Part shown: piece after piece, positions 11,546 through 22,911 of the stretch
Position numbering within the stretch: position 1 is the stretch's first letter
How the letters are laid out: each line of letters opens with the position of its first letter
Assembly (NCBI GenBank): GCA_963931865.1
Contig: OZ007512.1
Span: forward strand, 7,372,208-7,436,207
DNA from: Axinella damicornis
Taxonomy: Eukaryota > Porifera > Demospongiae > Axinellida > Axinellidae
Direction: 5' to 3'
Length of the DNA: 64,000 bases
The notes under the pieces: model-generated
The model's input: only the letters and a program-made list of their open reading frames with translations
What the model was told of the DNA's origin: nothing
The model's database searches: none
Position numbers and translations under genes: made by a program

Positions 11546-11766
11546 GCTCTAATGGCCGAGGCAGTAAAGACTCCCAACATAGTGAAGGCATGCAACAAGC
11601 AAGGCCTCTATGAGTGGAGCTGGAGGACATCCAGAGTCGGCTGTCCGTCTGTGAGAAGGCCCTCGCAGTGTACCTGGAGACCAAGTGTCTTGCCTTTCCC
11701 CGATTCTACTTCATCTCCTCAGCTGACCTGTTGGACATTCTCTCCAAGGGCATCCAGCCTGTTGAG
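11546..11766 (+). pseudogene. dynein linker exon (AFPRFYF motif)
   Basis: The frame reads ALMAEAVKTPNIVKACNK, then QGLYE, and after loss of one base [20 protein letters not shown] and [20 protein letters not shown]. This is the DHC_N2 linker entry. Both splice sites look normal. The single-base shift lies near 11612 (tatgagtgg). Confidence 0.9.
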
Positions 11767-12159
11767 GTGAATATCCTGAATGTAGTGGAATTTGAGTTGA
11801 AGATGGGAGTGCAGACCTACAGACAGAGTGAAACACTTTGTGATTTAGATTGTACATTAATGGAAAGCGTGATCCATGTACACGTACGTGTGACAACGCA
11901 GCTAAGGCTGCAATATTACCCTCCCACCGGGTATGTGTTGGCCGCCTGATAATCTACCAATCAACTGTTTAATTTTGTCCCGGCCTCACCTCATATAATT
12001 ATTTATGTATATTCCTACTTCCTCCCGTGGCAAGCCCATGGGTACGTAGGTGGTATCTTCTCTATTGGAACCTTCTTACTGATTTTGTTTTAGGAATACG
12101 CATGCGCAATGTCTTTGCCTCGCACGTGCTTACAGTTTGCATCCATAAAAATAGGTGTG

Positions 12160-12300
12160 GTTTAGTGGGCCAGTGCATTAAGGTGCAAGTTCGGTTGTGA
12201 GTGACTGGGAAGCATCCCCTTCTAGGTCTGAGTGTACTGGGGCTAGAATTGGGACCTCTTGGCCCACAGTCCACTGCTTTAGCCACTTGGCTACAGAGCC
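12160..12300 (-). repeat. degenerate tRNA-like SINE head
   Basis: On the minus strand TAGCCAAGTGG (12283-12293) fits a pol III A box. GGTCCCAATTC (12246-12256) is a weak B box with 7 of 11 positions matching. The spacing is tRNA-like. No tail was defined. Confidence 0.35.
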
Positions 12301-12541
12301 TTTGCTGCTATATGTATAGGCAGCTCTTGGTATTAACTACTGCTGTTTAGTGTCGTGAACTTGTACCCAATAATTGGCTATTGACCAGTTATTTACACTG
12401 CCAGTAAATTGTTGACTTACTAGTTTGATAACCAGTTGTTGTCTGCACTTGGAACCATTGTCTGTTTTGAACCATATTACATGCATTTCTGAAGTTCTGT
12501 TACAGTACATACCTGGTTGTCTGGAGGCAAAGTAGATGATG

Positions 12542-12613
12542 GGTCTCTCAAGGATGTGATTGAATTAGCACACCTCTCTGTAGACACTAATTCAATCACC
12601 TCCTTAAGAGACC
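12542..12613. repeat. 26-bp-arm hairpin
   Basis: GGTCTCTCAAGGATGTGATT… pairs with the inverse arm ending CTCCTTAAGAGACC, with two mismatches and a 20-base loop. No gene is associated. Confidence 0.8.
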
Positions 12614-14439
12614 AACCTGCAAAAGTCTGCAGGCTGTACTACTATTGAAGAGATCACTCAGCCTGACAAATGCCAATTAATGCACTGCGCTCAGTCCGTT
12701 GGTAAAGTTTCTTTGCTCTACCTATTACCCTACTACGTTTGGCCGGACCCTACGGTGGCACGGGCAAGCTCAGGAGTTGGGGCTCAGGTGACGGCATGGC
12801 GTGTACAGAGCTGAGGACCCCGTGTGGATTGGCTCGTGGAGCCAGCTTGCCTCAAGGAGGCTTGTGTATTGGGCTCAAGGAGCCGCGGTGTCAGGCTCGG
12901 GGAGCCTTGAGGCTTTGGCACTAGGTGCCGGGGTAGAGAGGCTCAAGGAGCCATGGGTTTTAGAGGTTTGTGAGCTGCCATGCCACTGCAGGCGGTTAAC
13001 TCCTACATGATATTAAACCCTGTGTCTAACTAATCTCAGGTAGCAGTACATGTTACTGGGAGGGAGGGTGGGGGAACTAGAGCTTCTGTCCGACAGACTT
13101 CGCTTCTCTGTGGAGTTCAGCTATGCTACTCTGGCTAGGCTACTCTGGCTATATGCTACTGTGTCTATTGTTTGCGTGCACAAGGGGCCCTGGTGCAGCG
13201 CCGCGTTCCTTTGAGTTTAGGTTGGGCTTCCCACAAATTGAGGTCTTTGTGGCTTGGGCCTCCCCTAGCAGGAGGCCCAGAACCCAATCAACGCTTGTGC
13301 ATTAACCTTGATTATCACCCACAGGAGCTAATCCCAATTAAGGTAGTAAACATGGGTACCGCGATCTCCGAAACCAAGTTGATGGATAAATGGGCAGCAT
13401 CAAAGCGTACACAAGTTTCAGCAATACTTTGCATCAAACTGCTCCCTCTGCTTGAAAATGCCCTAAAACTCAATTTTAAGGCCCTCTGCGAAACTGAAAA
13501 TTTGGACCCTCTCCAAGGCCCCACCCACACTCTGACCCCATCATCAATACACACACAAAACAGGCCCCAAAACTACGGATGGATTTACCATCTGCTCTCC
13601 TCACTTGCAGGCTACAGCCCAAAACTCACTGCCACCCTCAAAAACAGAGGTTTGGCTACCCTAGGCTTTCAAAAAAATTCCACGCACACCAACTACAACC
13701 GACTCAAGCCAAGGCCAGTTTCCAAAAGGTCAACCTACCCCCTGCAAAACTAGGGATGCTTTTCCACGTTCACCTCTCGGTTATAGAGTTTTGGCCACAC
13801 ATCTACTCCCTCTCACCAGCCCAGTCCAGCTACCAAACCAGCCAAATTCGCCCTAACACGAAAATGGGCGGGGCCTGTAATGCCGAAAGGTCAACTCTCT
13901 AGAGTACCTTGGCCAGGGAGCTGTCGGAGGCTGTTCACTTTCCAGGCTGTTCTTCGGCCACTTCAGCAGACCCACAAACATTCCTGCTCACTCCACCTAG
14001 CTATTCACACTCAGATAGCCCATCGCTACATTCAATAAGCCAGAATAGCTCTTTACTTAAAAAAAAAAAAAAGAAAAAAAAAAAGAGTGTTCAAACAAAT
14101 CTTCAAGGTACCGCACGGCCACATCAGAGTACCGATTTGAAACTTGAAAGGGCCGCTAGCCGCATCAAAGAGAGAAGCCCCCCTTGTTTATTCCGGTTGC
14201 CGCCATGGGAAAACGTAAACAGATGAATAACTCTAAATAACTGTATGCGAGTGACGTCATCTCATTAATTATTCATGAGCAACATTGCGCGATTTCGCCG
14301 ATGCCGTGCTTCCTACCTTAACTGGTCAATATTGGCTTCCAATTACCGGTTAGGGTAGGAAAAGTTTCACAACACTATGGCTACCAGTGTGTTTGCAGCC
14401 AAACACAGCTCTCTACTTACTCCACCTCCTTTTTTGTAG

Positions 14440-14696
14440 TGTGCTTGCCATCTTGCAAAGCTGTTTGACAGCATGGCAAGGCTGAAGTTCCAGCTGGACA
14501 ACGAGGGAATACAGCAAAGAATGGGAGTACGTCGACTTTGACAAACCGTGTGTGTGCGTGGGTCAAGTGGAGAGCTGGCTGAACACTTTGCTGGACACAA
14601 TGCACTCCACTATCCGCCATGAGTTTACCGAGGCTGTGGTCACCTATGTATGAGGAGAAGGCCAGGGAACAGTGGATCTTCGACCCCCCAGCTCAG
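14440..14696 (+). pseudogene. dynein linker exon (HLAKLFDSMA…QWIFDPPAQ)
   Basis: After ttttttgtag the frame reads CACHLAKLFDSMARLKFQLD, then an internal gap where about ten residues of the usual sequence are missing. Another frame follows with KEWEYVDFDKPC, GQVESWLNTLLDTM and RHEFTEAVVTY. A four-base duplication (TATGTATG near 14650) shifts the frame before EKAREQWIFDPPAQ and a GTGAAA donor. The next ~140 residues of the family, up to DRCYITLTQ, are not found. Confidence 0.9.
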
Positions 14697-14886
14697 GTGA
14701 AATACTTGCTTTGATTGTATGTCAATTTGCATTCAATATAACAGAGCAGCTGAACCAACTGTTCGAAGCAAGCTTTTGTATGGCCTTGTTCCCCTTGCTG
14801 CACAGGGGAGAGCCTGGGAACGAGACTAGTCTATTCATGTGCGTTATTGTGTGAGTGAACATTCCAGGACTGGTTTCATTTGGTAA

Positions 14887-14933
14887 GTAAGTACACCCAC
14901 GTACACCGACCTCCAAGTGGGTGTACTTACATG
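14887..14933. repeat. 13-bp-arm hairpin
   Basis: TAAGTACACCCAC and GTGGGTGTACTTA face each other across a 16-base loop in the short intron before the AAA1 exon. Confidence 0.7.
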
Positions 14934-14999
14934 TAAAGTGGGCATAACATCTCTAAACTCTATATCCTACGTATATAACTGTACTTCTGTCTGTGGCAG

Positions 15000-15163
15000 G
15001 TGCTACGTACGTACATCACGCTCACCCAGTCCCTACACCTGACCATGAGTGGTGCCCCTGCTGGTCCGGCCGGCACGGGCAAGACGAGACCACCAAGGAC
15101 CTTGCAAGGGCATTGGGAACCATGGTCTACGTTTTCAACTGCTCTGAGCGGATGGACTACAAG
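15000..15163 (+). pseudogene. dynein AAA1 exon with P-loop
   Basis: AAA1 is the main ATPase site. The exon encodes CY, then an eight-base GTACGTAC insertion that shifts the frame, then [20 protein letters not shown] and TGKT. After loss of one G it continues [20 protein letters not shown] and RMDYK. The Walker A GPAGTGKT is itself intact. The acceptor is ctgtggcag and the donor gtactt. Confidence 0.95.
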
Positions 15164-15717
15164 GTACTTACAGCACCACCTGTCCAGCAGTTATTTACTC
15201 ATGACAATCTCTGGTTGAAGGACAGCGAATCTCACTTCCGAACTGGCAGCACATAATATGCATGACAGCATTGATTTGTCTAATGAGTCCCCTGTTGATG
15301 TTCGGGATGCGTACTAGTGTTTTTGTCACCAGGTATGAAATCAATTGCAGACCAACTCAACTGCAGAAAGGGCCAGACATGGCTATATGTTTGATGTCAC
15401 ATACTCTATGAAGTTACTTAACCTCATGCACTGCAAGAGCCATCAAGATTTGAAACGCAGGCTTTGGTCGTACCTGAGTTTCCGTAAAATGGTGCATCTT
15501 CGCTTCCGGATCTTCCGGAGCTGCATTTAGGTCTTCTGGAGATGGTTTTGTAGCAGCCTGACCAGCGAAGAAAGGATTCTGAATTTCGCGAAAGACACGT
15601 GCTGTATAATTCCAGTCAGCTAGCAAGATGTGTGGTTACAAATAAAAGCATTCCAGTATGTATATCTTAACGTTGAATGCTTCCCCTCCCCCTCACCTCA
15701 TGCACTGCATTACACAG

Positions 15718-15973
15718 TCAATTGGCAACATCTACAAAGGCCTGGCCCAGACTGGGGTGTGGGGGTGCTTTGACGAATTCAATCGCATCTCCGTGGAGGT
15801 GCTCTCTTTGGCAGGTCAAGTCCATCCAGGACACAGTCCGAGACAAGAAAGAACGTTTCATATTCGACGGGGCGGCGATCCGGATCATTCCCACGGTGGG
15901 GCTCTTCATCACCATGAATCCTGGCTACACTGGCAGGACAGAGCTGCCAGAGAACCTCAAGACACTCTTTCAG
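15718..15973 (+). pseudogene. dynein AAA1 exon (GNIYKGLAQ…NRISVEVLS)
   Basis: The frame reads [20 protein letters not shown], then [10 protein letters not shown], continuing directly from MDYK of the previous block. Around 15813 an 8-base net loss removes the VVAV equivalent and shifts the frame before [36 protein letters not shown] and [10 protein letters not shown]. Walker B-like CFDEFNRI is intact. The following ~130 residues of AAA1 to AAA2 are not found. Confidence 0.95.
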
Positions 15974-16043
15974 GTATAGGCAGTGCGTAGGATGAGTTGC
16001 ATGTCAGGGCACACAATAACATTCAAATAGCAAAATTAATAAT

Positions 16044-16165
16044 TACAAGTAGCTGAGCTCGCTTCGCTCGCTCAGCTACTTCCCCTTTGTTTGCCTATGT
16101 GTGTAATTCGGCGCCGGACAGCTCTCTGTCAGAGCTGCTGCTCCCCGATGCGATTGCGATTGGGG
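16044..16165 (+). repeat. short copy of the AGCTACTT-headed dispersed element
   Basis: AAGTAGCTGAGCTCGCTTCG, CTCGCTCAGCTACTTCCCC and CGGCGCCGGACAGCTCTCT match the head of the 8976-9545 element. Only about one minisatellite unit is present here. Confidence 0.75.
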
Positions 16166-16469
16166 TGGGTAGTTTCTCTATGCAGACTGTAACTATGATG
16201 CGTTCATTTTCAAGCGAGGAAAGTATTTGATTTTCAATTTTTGTTACCCCCCGAGGGGGTAATTAACATAGACCTGAAGGCAAGAGCCTATTTTTACGAG
16301 GTCTGCAGACCAATAAATATCCTCTCCAAGGACCATAAAAAACCGAACCCTGGGACCTCTATAGTAATTGCATGGCCACCAAGCACCCCCAGTTCAAGGT
16401 GTCATAGACTATCTTCTCCCCCCCCCCCCCCCCGCCTCATTTTACCTTCCCTTTCCTTCCCTTCCCCAG

Positions 16470-16575
16470 GACTTGGGTCTTCAGCCCGAGGATGACTTTG
16501 TTCTCAAGGTGGTGCAGCTGGAGGAACTGATCCAGGTCCAACACTCCGTCATGGTCATCGGCAATGCTGGCACAG
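16470..16575 (+). pseudogene. dynein AAA2 exon, Walker A first half
   Basis: The frame [20 protein letters not shown], then [15 protein letters not shown], stops in phase 1 within the P-loop. The next block begins GC AAA AGC, so joining at 16575/16717 gives GNAGTGKS. The intron begins ATAAGAGT instead of GTAAGAGT, a G-to-A change that removes the donor. Reading through instead yields GTDKS and a non-dynein tail. Confidence 0.95.
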
Positions 16576-16671
16576 ATAAGAGTGTACCTGAGATGTTTAC
16601 CGTAGCAGAATATAAAGAAGTAACTAGTAGTTTATCATGTGCATATATATATATGTCTACACACACACTCA

Positions 16672-16715
<44 letters not shown>

Positions 16716-16716
16716 G

Positions 16717-16860
16717 GCAAAAGCAAGATCCTCCGTTCTCTGAAGAAGACATATGCCAACATGAAGCGCAAGCCAATGTGGGTGGATCTCAATCCCAAGG
16801 CTGTCACCAACAATGAGCTGTTTGGGTATATCAGCACTGCCACAAGAGAGTGGAAGGATG
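16717..16860 (+). CDS. dynein AAA2 exon ([12 protein letters not shown]…REWKDG)
   Basis: Behind a (CA)n tract and acceptor acacaaag the frame is open: [38 protein letters not shown] and TREWKDG, to a GTGAGA donor. It is intact in itself and corresponds to AAA2 after the P-loop. Confidence 0.95.
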
Positions 16861-17205
16861 GTGAGAGGAATGGGAGTTAGTTGGAAAATAATAATAGCCT
16901 GATGATACAAGTCAAGGTGGATGTTTACGCCATTATTACAGCTACTGTCTATTATCTGTTTCCTGGCTCCACCCCTTTCAAATTTGCACGTAGTAGTCAG
17001 CACAAGACCTTTCTTTGTTACTGCATGACATTGTACAGTTGCTGTTCACAAGTTATAATTATAGCCATCATTTATACTCATCAAGCACGGGGTATGTGTC
17101 CTCTAGACACTTCTAGCTGTGTGGTAAATATCCTGTTTGCGGAAACAGTTTCAGTTGGTTGTTGACCGGCCAGATGACGTCATGGAAGTTCTCCCCCTGC
17201 ACACA

Positions 17206-17257
<52 letters not shown>

Positions 17258-17324
17258 ACGCACACACGCACACACGCACACACGCACACACGCACACACA
17301 CACATGCACACTTATTGTTCACAG

Positions 17325-17446
17325 GGCTGTACTCCATCCTGATGCGAGATATGGCTAACCTCACCAGTGACAACTGGATTGTTCAGGATGGAGATATTGA
17401 CCCAATGTGGATTGAGTCACTCAACACTGTCATGGATGACAACAAG
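17325..17446 (+). CDS. dynein AAA2 exon with Walker B
   Basis: The frame [20 protein letters not shown], then [20 protein letters not shown], includes the Walker B-like WIVQDGDID. It is intact, preceded by (CA)n/(CG)n ending in acag and followed by GTGTGT. Confidence 0.95.
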
Positions 17447-17577
17447 GTGTGTAAACAATCTGCAATATAATAATTAACCACTTGGCCATGCCATAACGCA
17501 CCACACACACCTAAGTTCCCACATACGTACTCCCATGCTCACACTCTCACCCCACACGACCAATTCAACCACCCCAG

Positions 17578-17726
17578 GTGCTGACCTTGGCCAGCGATGA
17601 GTGGGTCCCACTCACCCCCTCTATGCGGCTCATGTTTGAGATCGGCCATCTCAAGATGACCAACCCATCCACCGTCTCACGAGCTGGCATACTCTTTGTC
17701 AATCCCACTGACCTTGGATGGAACCC
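17578..17726 (+). CDS. dynein AAA2 exon ([12 protein letters not shown]…TDLGWNP)
   Basis: The frame is intact: [38 protein letters not shown] and NPTDLGWNP, to a GTGAGT donor. This is the end of AAA2. Everything that should follow until AAA4 (about 430 residues, including the whole AAA3 P-loop module) is absent, and the next block begins only 166 bases later. Confidence 0.95.
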
Positions 17727-17892
17727 GTGAGTTGGTGGGTTTGATGGGATTCCAGCGATCGCCACTGGGGGGGGTGATAAACTGATCTGGAGGTTTTCTG
17801 GTTGCTTCACAAGACATGTTTATCAATTGGATTACAAACTGAACGGCACATTTTTAAACCAGTGCAATCGGTTCACAACAATACTCTCTCAG

Positions 17893-17941
17893 AGCTGATT
17901 CTCATGAACTTGGTGCTGTTTGAGGATGCCATGCACCATGT
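17893..17941 (+). CDS. dynein exon just before AAA4
   Basis: This small exon reads LILMNLVLFEDAMHHV and joins in phase to the next block (V = GT+C). LVLFEDAM(R/H)HV is the conserved lead into AAA4. Acceptor ctctcag and donor gtacgt are good. Confidence 0.9.
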
Positions 17942-18067
17942 GTACGTTGTATACATCTAGTGCATCTAGATCTGTTGGGCTGTGTGTACTAGAGTAGGAA
18001 TTAAGGCAGCGAGGTTTGAAGTGAGCAGATTAGTCACATGACATTGTTACTGGCATATCGTCCTCAG

Positions 18068-18230
18068 CTGTCGTATCAACCGCATCCTGGAGTCCCCCCA
18101 GGGCAATGCCCTACTTGTGGGGGTGGGGGGTAGCGGGAAGCAGAGTCTCACGCGGCTGGCAGCCTACGTCTGTGGGCTGGAGATCTTCCAGATCCAGCTA
18201 CGCAAGGGGTATGGAGTCGGAGATCTCAAG
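18068..18230 (+). CDS. dynein AAA4 exon with P-loop
   Basis: The frame is intact: [36 protein letters not shown] and [26 protein letters not shown] is the AAA4 Walker A. Good acceptor (cctcag) and donor (gtaaga). Confidence 0.95.
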
Positions 18231-18788
18231 GTAAGAGGCCTGCATGACTCCTGACAGTGTGAAGTTAAAGTCACTGTGTCATGAGGGTACCGAGGTTCTC
18301 AAATCAGTTTTGTGATAACCACTCTGACACGAGGGTAGCAAATCAGTAGTAAGAATACGGACGTTCAGTGGAGCGCTGGTAGAGTGAGTCTCAAGTGCTG
18401 AACTCAGGCTCTGTCCTGGTTTTGAATCACACTATAAGCCTTTACTTTTCTGTTAAAGGGTAGTTCACCTTAAAGCGAGGAATTTGCCCGTCTGCCCTTC
18501 CAGAAAAAACAGTTTGTGCAATGCCATTTATTGTAACTCAGGCAATGATGTCGTTGCCCTTCTCCCTCGTTGCCCTTCTCCCCTTCGTTCTTCCCCTTCC
18601 CCCTCGTTCCCCTTCTCCCCTTCCTTCTTCCCCTTCTCCCTCGTTCCCCTTCTTCTTTCCTCTTCTCCCCTTCTCTCCTTTCCCTGCATACACTTCGTTC
18701 TTTTTCCCCTCTCCTCCCTCCCTCTTCCCTCCCTCCTCCCTGTTCCCCCATTTCCCCTCCCTCCATCCTACTCCCTCTCCCATTACAG

Positions 18789-19033
18789 GCTGAACTTGCC
18801 CAGCTGTACATCAAGGCAGAACATTGGAACAGTCTTCCTCCTCACCGATGCCCAGGTCCCAGACGAAAAATTCCTAATCAATGACCTTCTGGCCTCAGGG
18901 GAGATCCCTGACCTGTTTCCAGAAGATGAGCTTGAGGGCGTGATTATAGCGGAATGAGGAACGAATTGAAGGGGCAGGGCTGCAGGAGAACTGCTGGTCC
19001 TTCTTCATTGACTGTGTTCGACGTCAGTTCAAG
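18789..19033 (+). pseudogene. dynein AAA4 exon, three frameshifts
   Basis: ELAQLYIKAE is followed by a shift to IGTVFLLTDAQVPDEKFLIN and DLLASGEIPDLFPEDELEG, then shifts to MRNELKGQG and to LQENCWSFFIDCVRRQFK at a GTGAGT donor. Two residues usual after KFL also seem missing. A 240-base CT tract precedes it. Confidence 0.95.
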
Positions 19034-19318
19034 GTGAGTGTGTGAATGTGTGGGTACACATACGCTGGTGTAATTTGCATGTGTATGCACAGCAAGGACT
19101 ACCGTTTGCATCATAATACCCGATACAAGTCAAGGTGGTTGTTTTCAAGTTTTCAGCTTCCCATGACTGTGGCCTTTCTGATATTGATATAATGGCAATC
19201 AGTTGGACATGTAAGCACCAAGGCTTCACACACGGATCTTAGCTGGCTTTAGAAGGGGTTGGTTTCCATGGGAGGTTGAGTGTTGGGTTGTACTCTCCTA
19301 TAGTTGCATGTATATAAA

Positions 19319-19412
<94 letters not shown>

Positions 19413-19492
19413 TCACACGCACACACACACACACATGCACGCACACACACACACAAGCACACATGCACGCACAAAACACACACACCTTGATG

Positions 19493-19660
19493 GTGGGGTT
19501 GTGCTTCTCCCCCGTTGGCTCTACGCTGAGGGTGCGTGCCAGGAAGTTCCCCGCCATTGTGAACTGCACAAGTATCGACTGGTTTCATGAATGGGCGGAG
19601 GAGGCTCTCAACTCTGTCAGTTACCGCTTCCTCGCTGAAGGGGAGAGTGAGCTGCTCACG
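19493..19660 (+). pseudogene. dynein AAA4 exon (LCFSPVG…FHEWAEEAL), acceptor lost
   Basis: The frame [40 protein letters not shown] and [12 protein letters not shown] is open to a GTGAGA donor. The expected acceptor AG at 19491-19492 reads TG (…ccttgatg|gtgggg) after a 170-base (CA)n expansion, and no AG lies within 30 bases upstream. The splice site may have been destroyed. Confidence 0.9.
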
Positions 19661-20282
19661 GTGAGAGACAACAGGAAGAGTGTTTGTTGTTACTGGAATA
19701 CAGGGTGATATTAATTGGGCATGGGATGCTTAATTGGAGTCCAGCATTCTAACACTACCTAATGACTGGTCATGTACTTGAAGTGGTTGCTGAACTACAA
19801 AGTACCAACGGTCAAAGGCCAAGGGCACTTATTGGTTTAGACAGAGCACCCATTAATTTTGAACATGACACTACTGCCTGTGCACAGACCTCAAGCACAC
19901 CTTGTTTTCATGTCAATCTCAGTGCAGTTGGATTTGTGCCCAAGTGAATTAGGCTATCTGCAAATTAGATGCAAGATGGTTTAACTGCATTGAAATCCAA
20001 TTCCAGTTGTCTTGCTGCAGTAACTGTAACAGTGGACTGTGGACTCGGAATTGTTTTAGGCTAGGCAGTATGTATTTCAGGAAGAAAAATCTTTTGCTGG
20101 CCCAAAAATGTGGATATGCACTTCTTTTCAACGATGTTATCAGGGAATTGTAGTTGTCTGTATTACCAGACATCTAAGCCAGTCCCCAATATGTATCTTA
20201 CATACTTGATGTTCTAGGCAAACACTAGTTTTGAACCGACTTGATACTGAAGACTAGTAATACGTACAAGTAACACTCACCA

Positions 20283-20741
20283 CTATGACACAAGTTCAAC
20301 TCCCTTCCTTCCTGTCTCCCTCCCTCCCTCCCTTTCTCCTTCCTCCCTCTCTCCCTCCCTCCCTCCCTCCCTTCGTCCTTCCCTCCCAACTTCCACCTCC
20401 CTCCCTCCCTCCCAGCCCACCACCTCCCTCCCTCCCTCCCTCCCTCCCTCCCTCCCTCCCTCCTCCCTCTCTCCTCCCTCCCTCTCTCCCTCCCTCCCTC
20501 CCTCCCTCCCTCCCTCCTCCCTCTCTCCTCCCTCCCTCTCTCCCTCCCTCCCTCCCTCCCTCCCTCCCTCCCTCCCTCCCTTCGTCCTTCCCTCCCAACT
20601 TCCACCTCCCTCCCTCCCAACCCTCCACCTCTCTCCCTCCCTCCCTCCCTCACTCCCTCCCTCCCTCCCTCCCTTCCTCCCTCCCTCCCTCCCTCCCTCC
20701 CTCCCTCCCTCCCTGCCCCCTCCCTCCACCTCTCTCCCCAG
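20283..20741 (+). repeat. (CCCT)n tract ending at a splice acceptor
   Basis: About 450 bases of near-pure CCCT/CT repeats, pyrimidine on the gene's sense strand, run directly into the CCCCAG acceptor at 20741. It contains two near-identical sub-blocks (CCTTCGTCCTTCCCTCCC near 20371 and 20578). Confidence 0.9.
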
Positions 20742-20870
20742 CCTGAATTGTGCTAGTCCATCAGCCGGTTCATAGCCTTCGTCCATGGCAGTGTGAATGC
20801 CAGCAGCAAAGTCTACCTGACCAATGAGAGGAGGTACAACTACACTACACCAAAGAGCTTCCTTGAACTG
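20742..20870 (+). pseudogene. dynein exon before the stalk, with in-frame TAG
   Basis: PELC is followed by TAG, then [38 protein letters not shown]. The stop sits where the family has a K/Q before SIS(K/R)F, so CAG-to-TAG is the likely change. It joins to IALYRNLL of the next block. Donor gtgagt. Confidence 0.95.
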
Positions 20871-21291
20871 GTGAGTGCCAGTAGGAGCTGATTATTGCTG
20901 CCAATACTTTCATTATTCTTCTGCATTGAGACTAATCGTGCAACAAGTGTTTATATCATGTATTGTGAATTAAAGTCAGTGAGCATGAGGCTACTATGTG
21001 TGGCAACTACTAAACAATTCCTCACCAGCTACCATCCACCACCTCTGAATGAGTAGTGTGGTCCTACCTGGACCAACCTTTCCAGGATGCATTCAGTAGT
21101 TTGATTTGAGAACACTGTATAACCTCATTCCTTGGAAGAGATGGACGGAAATTAGATATTGAAACGGAAATGGGTCTGCGTACGTGGTTTATCCGTACTA
21201 CATAACAGTATGTGGCCCAGTATCCACCACCATTTCTGATTGTGTCAAACCACAACTATGTACGCATGCCATGTTTGGTTCACTTCTCCAG

Positions 21292-21396
21292 ATCGCTCTG
21301 TACCGGAACCTGTTGGGTAAGAAGCACACCAACCTGGTCTCCATGATGGATAGACTGGAGGAGGGAGTGCAGAAACTGAGGAGCACTACAGCACAG
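21292..21396 (+). CDS. dynein stalk coiled-coil 1 exon
   Basis: IALYRNLLGKKHTNLVSMMD, then RLEEGVQKLRSTTAQ, begins the stalk coiled coil. The exon ends CAG at 21396 followed by GCACGT, a GC rather than GT donor. This may be a tolerated GC-AG site or a lesion. Confidence 0.9.
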
Positions 21397-22017
21397 GCAC
21401 GTGCCGAGTACAGGGTCTGCTCAATCCTGCCCAACAGTGCCCTAGCTGCATTCAGTGTTTGGCTACACTTACCTTGCAGAGTGCATCCTCTGTGAAGCGT
21501 CGTTCAGGTTTTATGTCACTTTCATGTATCTGCCTATAGGAGTTCCAAAACCTCTACAATTTGCAATTTGCTATTATAACCTAAGATCCCACCATTTTAA
21601 TGGATTTAAGGAGTCAAAGGCCGTTCCGTAATCGATTCATGTAGTCCAGTCTAGTAGTTCTGTCTAGTAGTTCAGTCCAGTGATTATTGGCAGCTACTGT
21701 CCAGCGCTGTAAACAGACTGTGTATGTACATGCCATGGATATTCCTGCTTCCCGTCAAAGCTACATGCATCACAGTGGAGTGAACTTCAGGGTAACCTTA
21801 AGTGGGCATCCAAGACAGTGATTATACTGTGCAGTTCTCTCCTATACCCACACAAACACACAAGGTTTCTTTTCTGCCTATGGTATACTAGTGAGATCAT
21901 AGTTTGCCACCAGTCTCTGTGACTAATAGTCTCCCTATCTTGCCTATGTAACGCTCCCTTCTTCCCCGCTCCCTTCTTCCGCTCCCTTCTTCCCCCCCCC
22001 CCCCCCCCCCCCCCCAG

Positions 22018-22101
22018 GTGGATGACCTCAAGGAGAAGCTGGCTGCCCAAGAGGTGGAGCTGAAACAGAAGAATGAGGATGCCGACCTACTGATTAAGAA
22101 G
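22018..22101 (+). CDS. dynein stalk coiled-coil 1 exon (VDDLKEKLAAQEVEL)
   Basis: VDDLKEKLAAQEVELKQKNE, then DADLLIKK: intact, heptad-patterned, joined to a poly-C acceptor upstream and GTATTT donor. The following ~45 residues of coiled coil normally present (…VSREK…VxQKQ…) are not found before the next block. Confidence 0.95.
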
Positions 22102-22214
22102 GTATTTGCTACATGTGACCAAAGGAATCTGTTTCAGGCAGAAATTTTCACTATGCTTGAAAATAACATACCTTGAAGTGCATAACACGATTAGAACTTT
22201 GTAATGCACATGTA

Positions 22215-22228
22215 ACACACACAACATA

Positions 22229-22263
<35 letters not shown>

Positions 22264-22394
22264 CAACGTACACACACACACACACACACACACATACCAA
22301 CGTACACACACACACACACACACACATACCAACGTACACACACACACACACACACATACCAACGTACACACACACACACACACACACATACCAA

Positions 22395-22484
<90 letters not shown>

Positions 22485-22490
22485 AACACA
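22215..22490 (+). repeat. (CA)n array with interspersed ACCAACGTA
   Basis: The dinucleotide repeat is broken at regular intervals by ATACCAACGTA, so a higher-order unit of roughly 36-46 bases exists (at least five copies). It lies in a dynein intron. Confidence 0.85.
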
Positions 22491-22911
22491 AAGCTGAGCC
22501 TGCTCTCAAGGTGGGGTGAGGGTAGAGGAGTGAGGGGTACAGGCCGAAGAGTGAGGGTTACATGAGGGGTACAGGTCAAGGAGAGGTAGGGGGAACTGGA
22601 GGATATGTTCGGGTTGGTTGTGAGTGGATGGTGAGTGGGAGGGGCAGGGAGAGTGCTCTTGAAAGATGAGAAGGAGGAATGGGAAGAGGAATAGAACACA
22701 AACTGCTAAGATAGTCATACATTCGTATTGCTATTGAATGTCAAGATAGTCAAAATTGTTAATAAGTTCATAGCTGAAGGGCATGCATACATATGTCACC
22801 AAACTCGGATAGGAACTCCTTAATAAGAACAGTTTTAGAGGAATGTATAAATTGCACAGACAGACATGCACTTTCACGCACACATGCATGCACACGTACA
22901 CACCCATATAG

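Larger units (their letters stand above)
11960..14439. other. long intronic stretch without recognised coding
   Basis: Apart from the SINE head and hairpin above, I see an open frame at 13172-13753 (193 codons, plus strand) with no recognised motif, and an A-rich run at 14060-14083. By position it lies between the AFPRFYF linker exon and the next linker exon, so it should be intron or lost exons. Confidence 0.5.

Noticed and set aside
13172..13753. 193-codon plus-strand frame in the dynein linker intron
   Set aside because: No recognisable domain and weak codon structure; left only as a note in the intron description.
18370..18440. tRNA-like segment with TGGTAGAGTGAG and GGTTTTGAATC
   Set aside because: Boxes are too degenerate and no cloverleaf closes; at most an old SINE remnant.
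20225..20790. Open frames rich in PPSL or GREG repeats, also at 36.7, 42.8, 44.3 and 46.1 kb
   Set aside because: They are produced by (CCCT)n or its complement, which lacks stop codons in several frames.
22215..22490. Regularly spaced ACCAACGTA repeats, considered as a CRISPR-like array
   Set aside because: Spacers are pure CA repeats and the context is a eukaryotic intron; it is a compound microsatellite.
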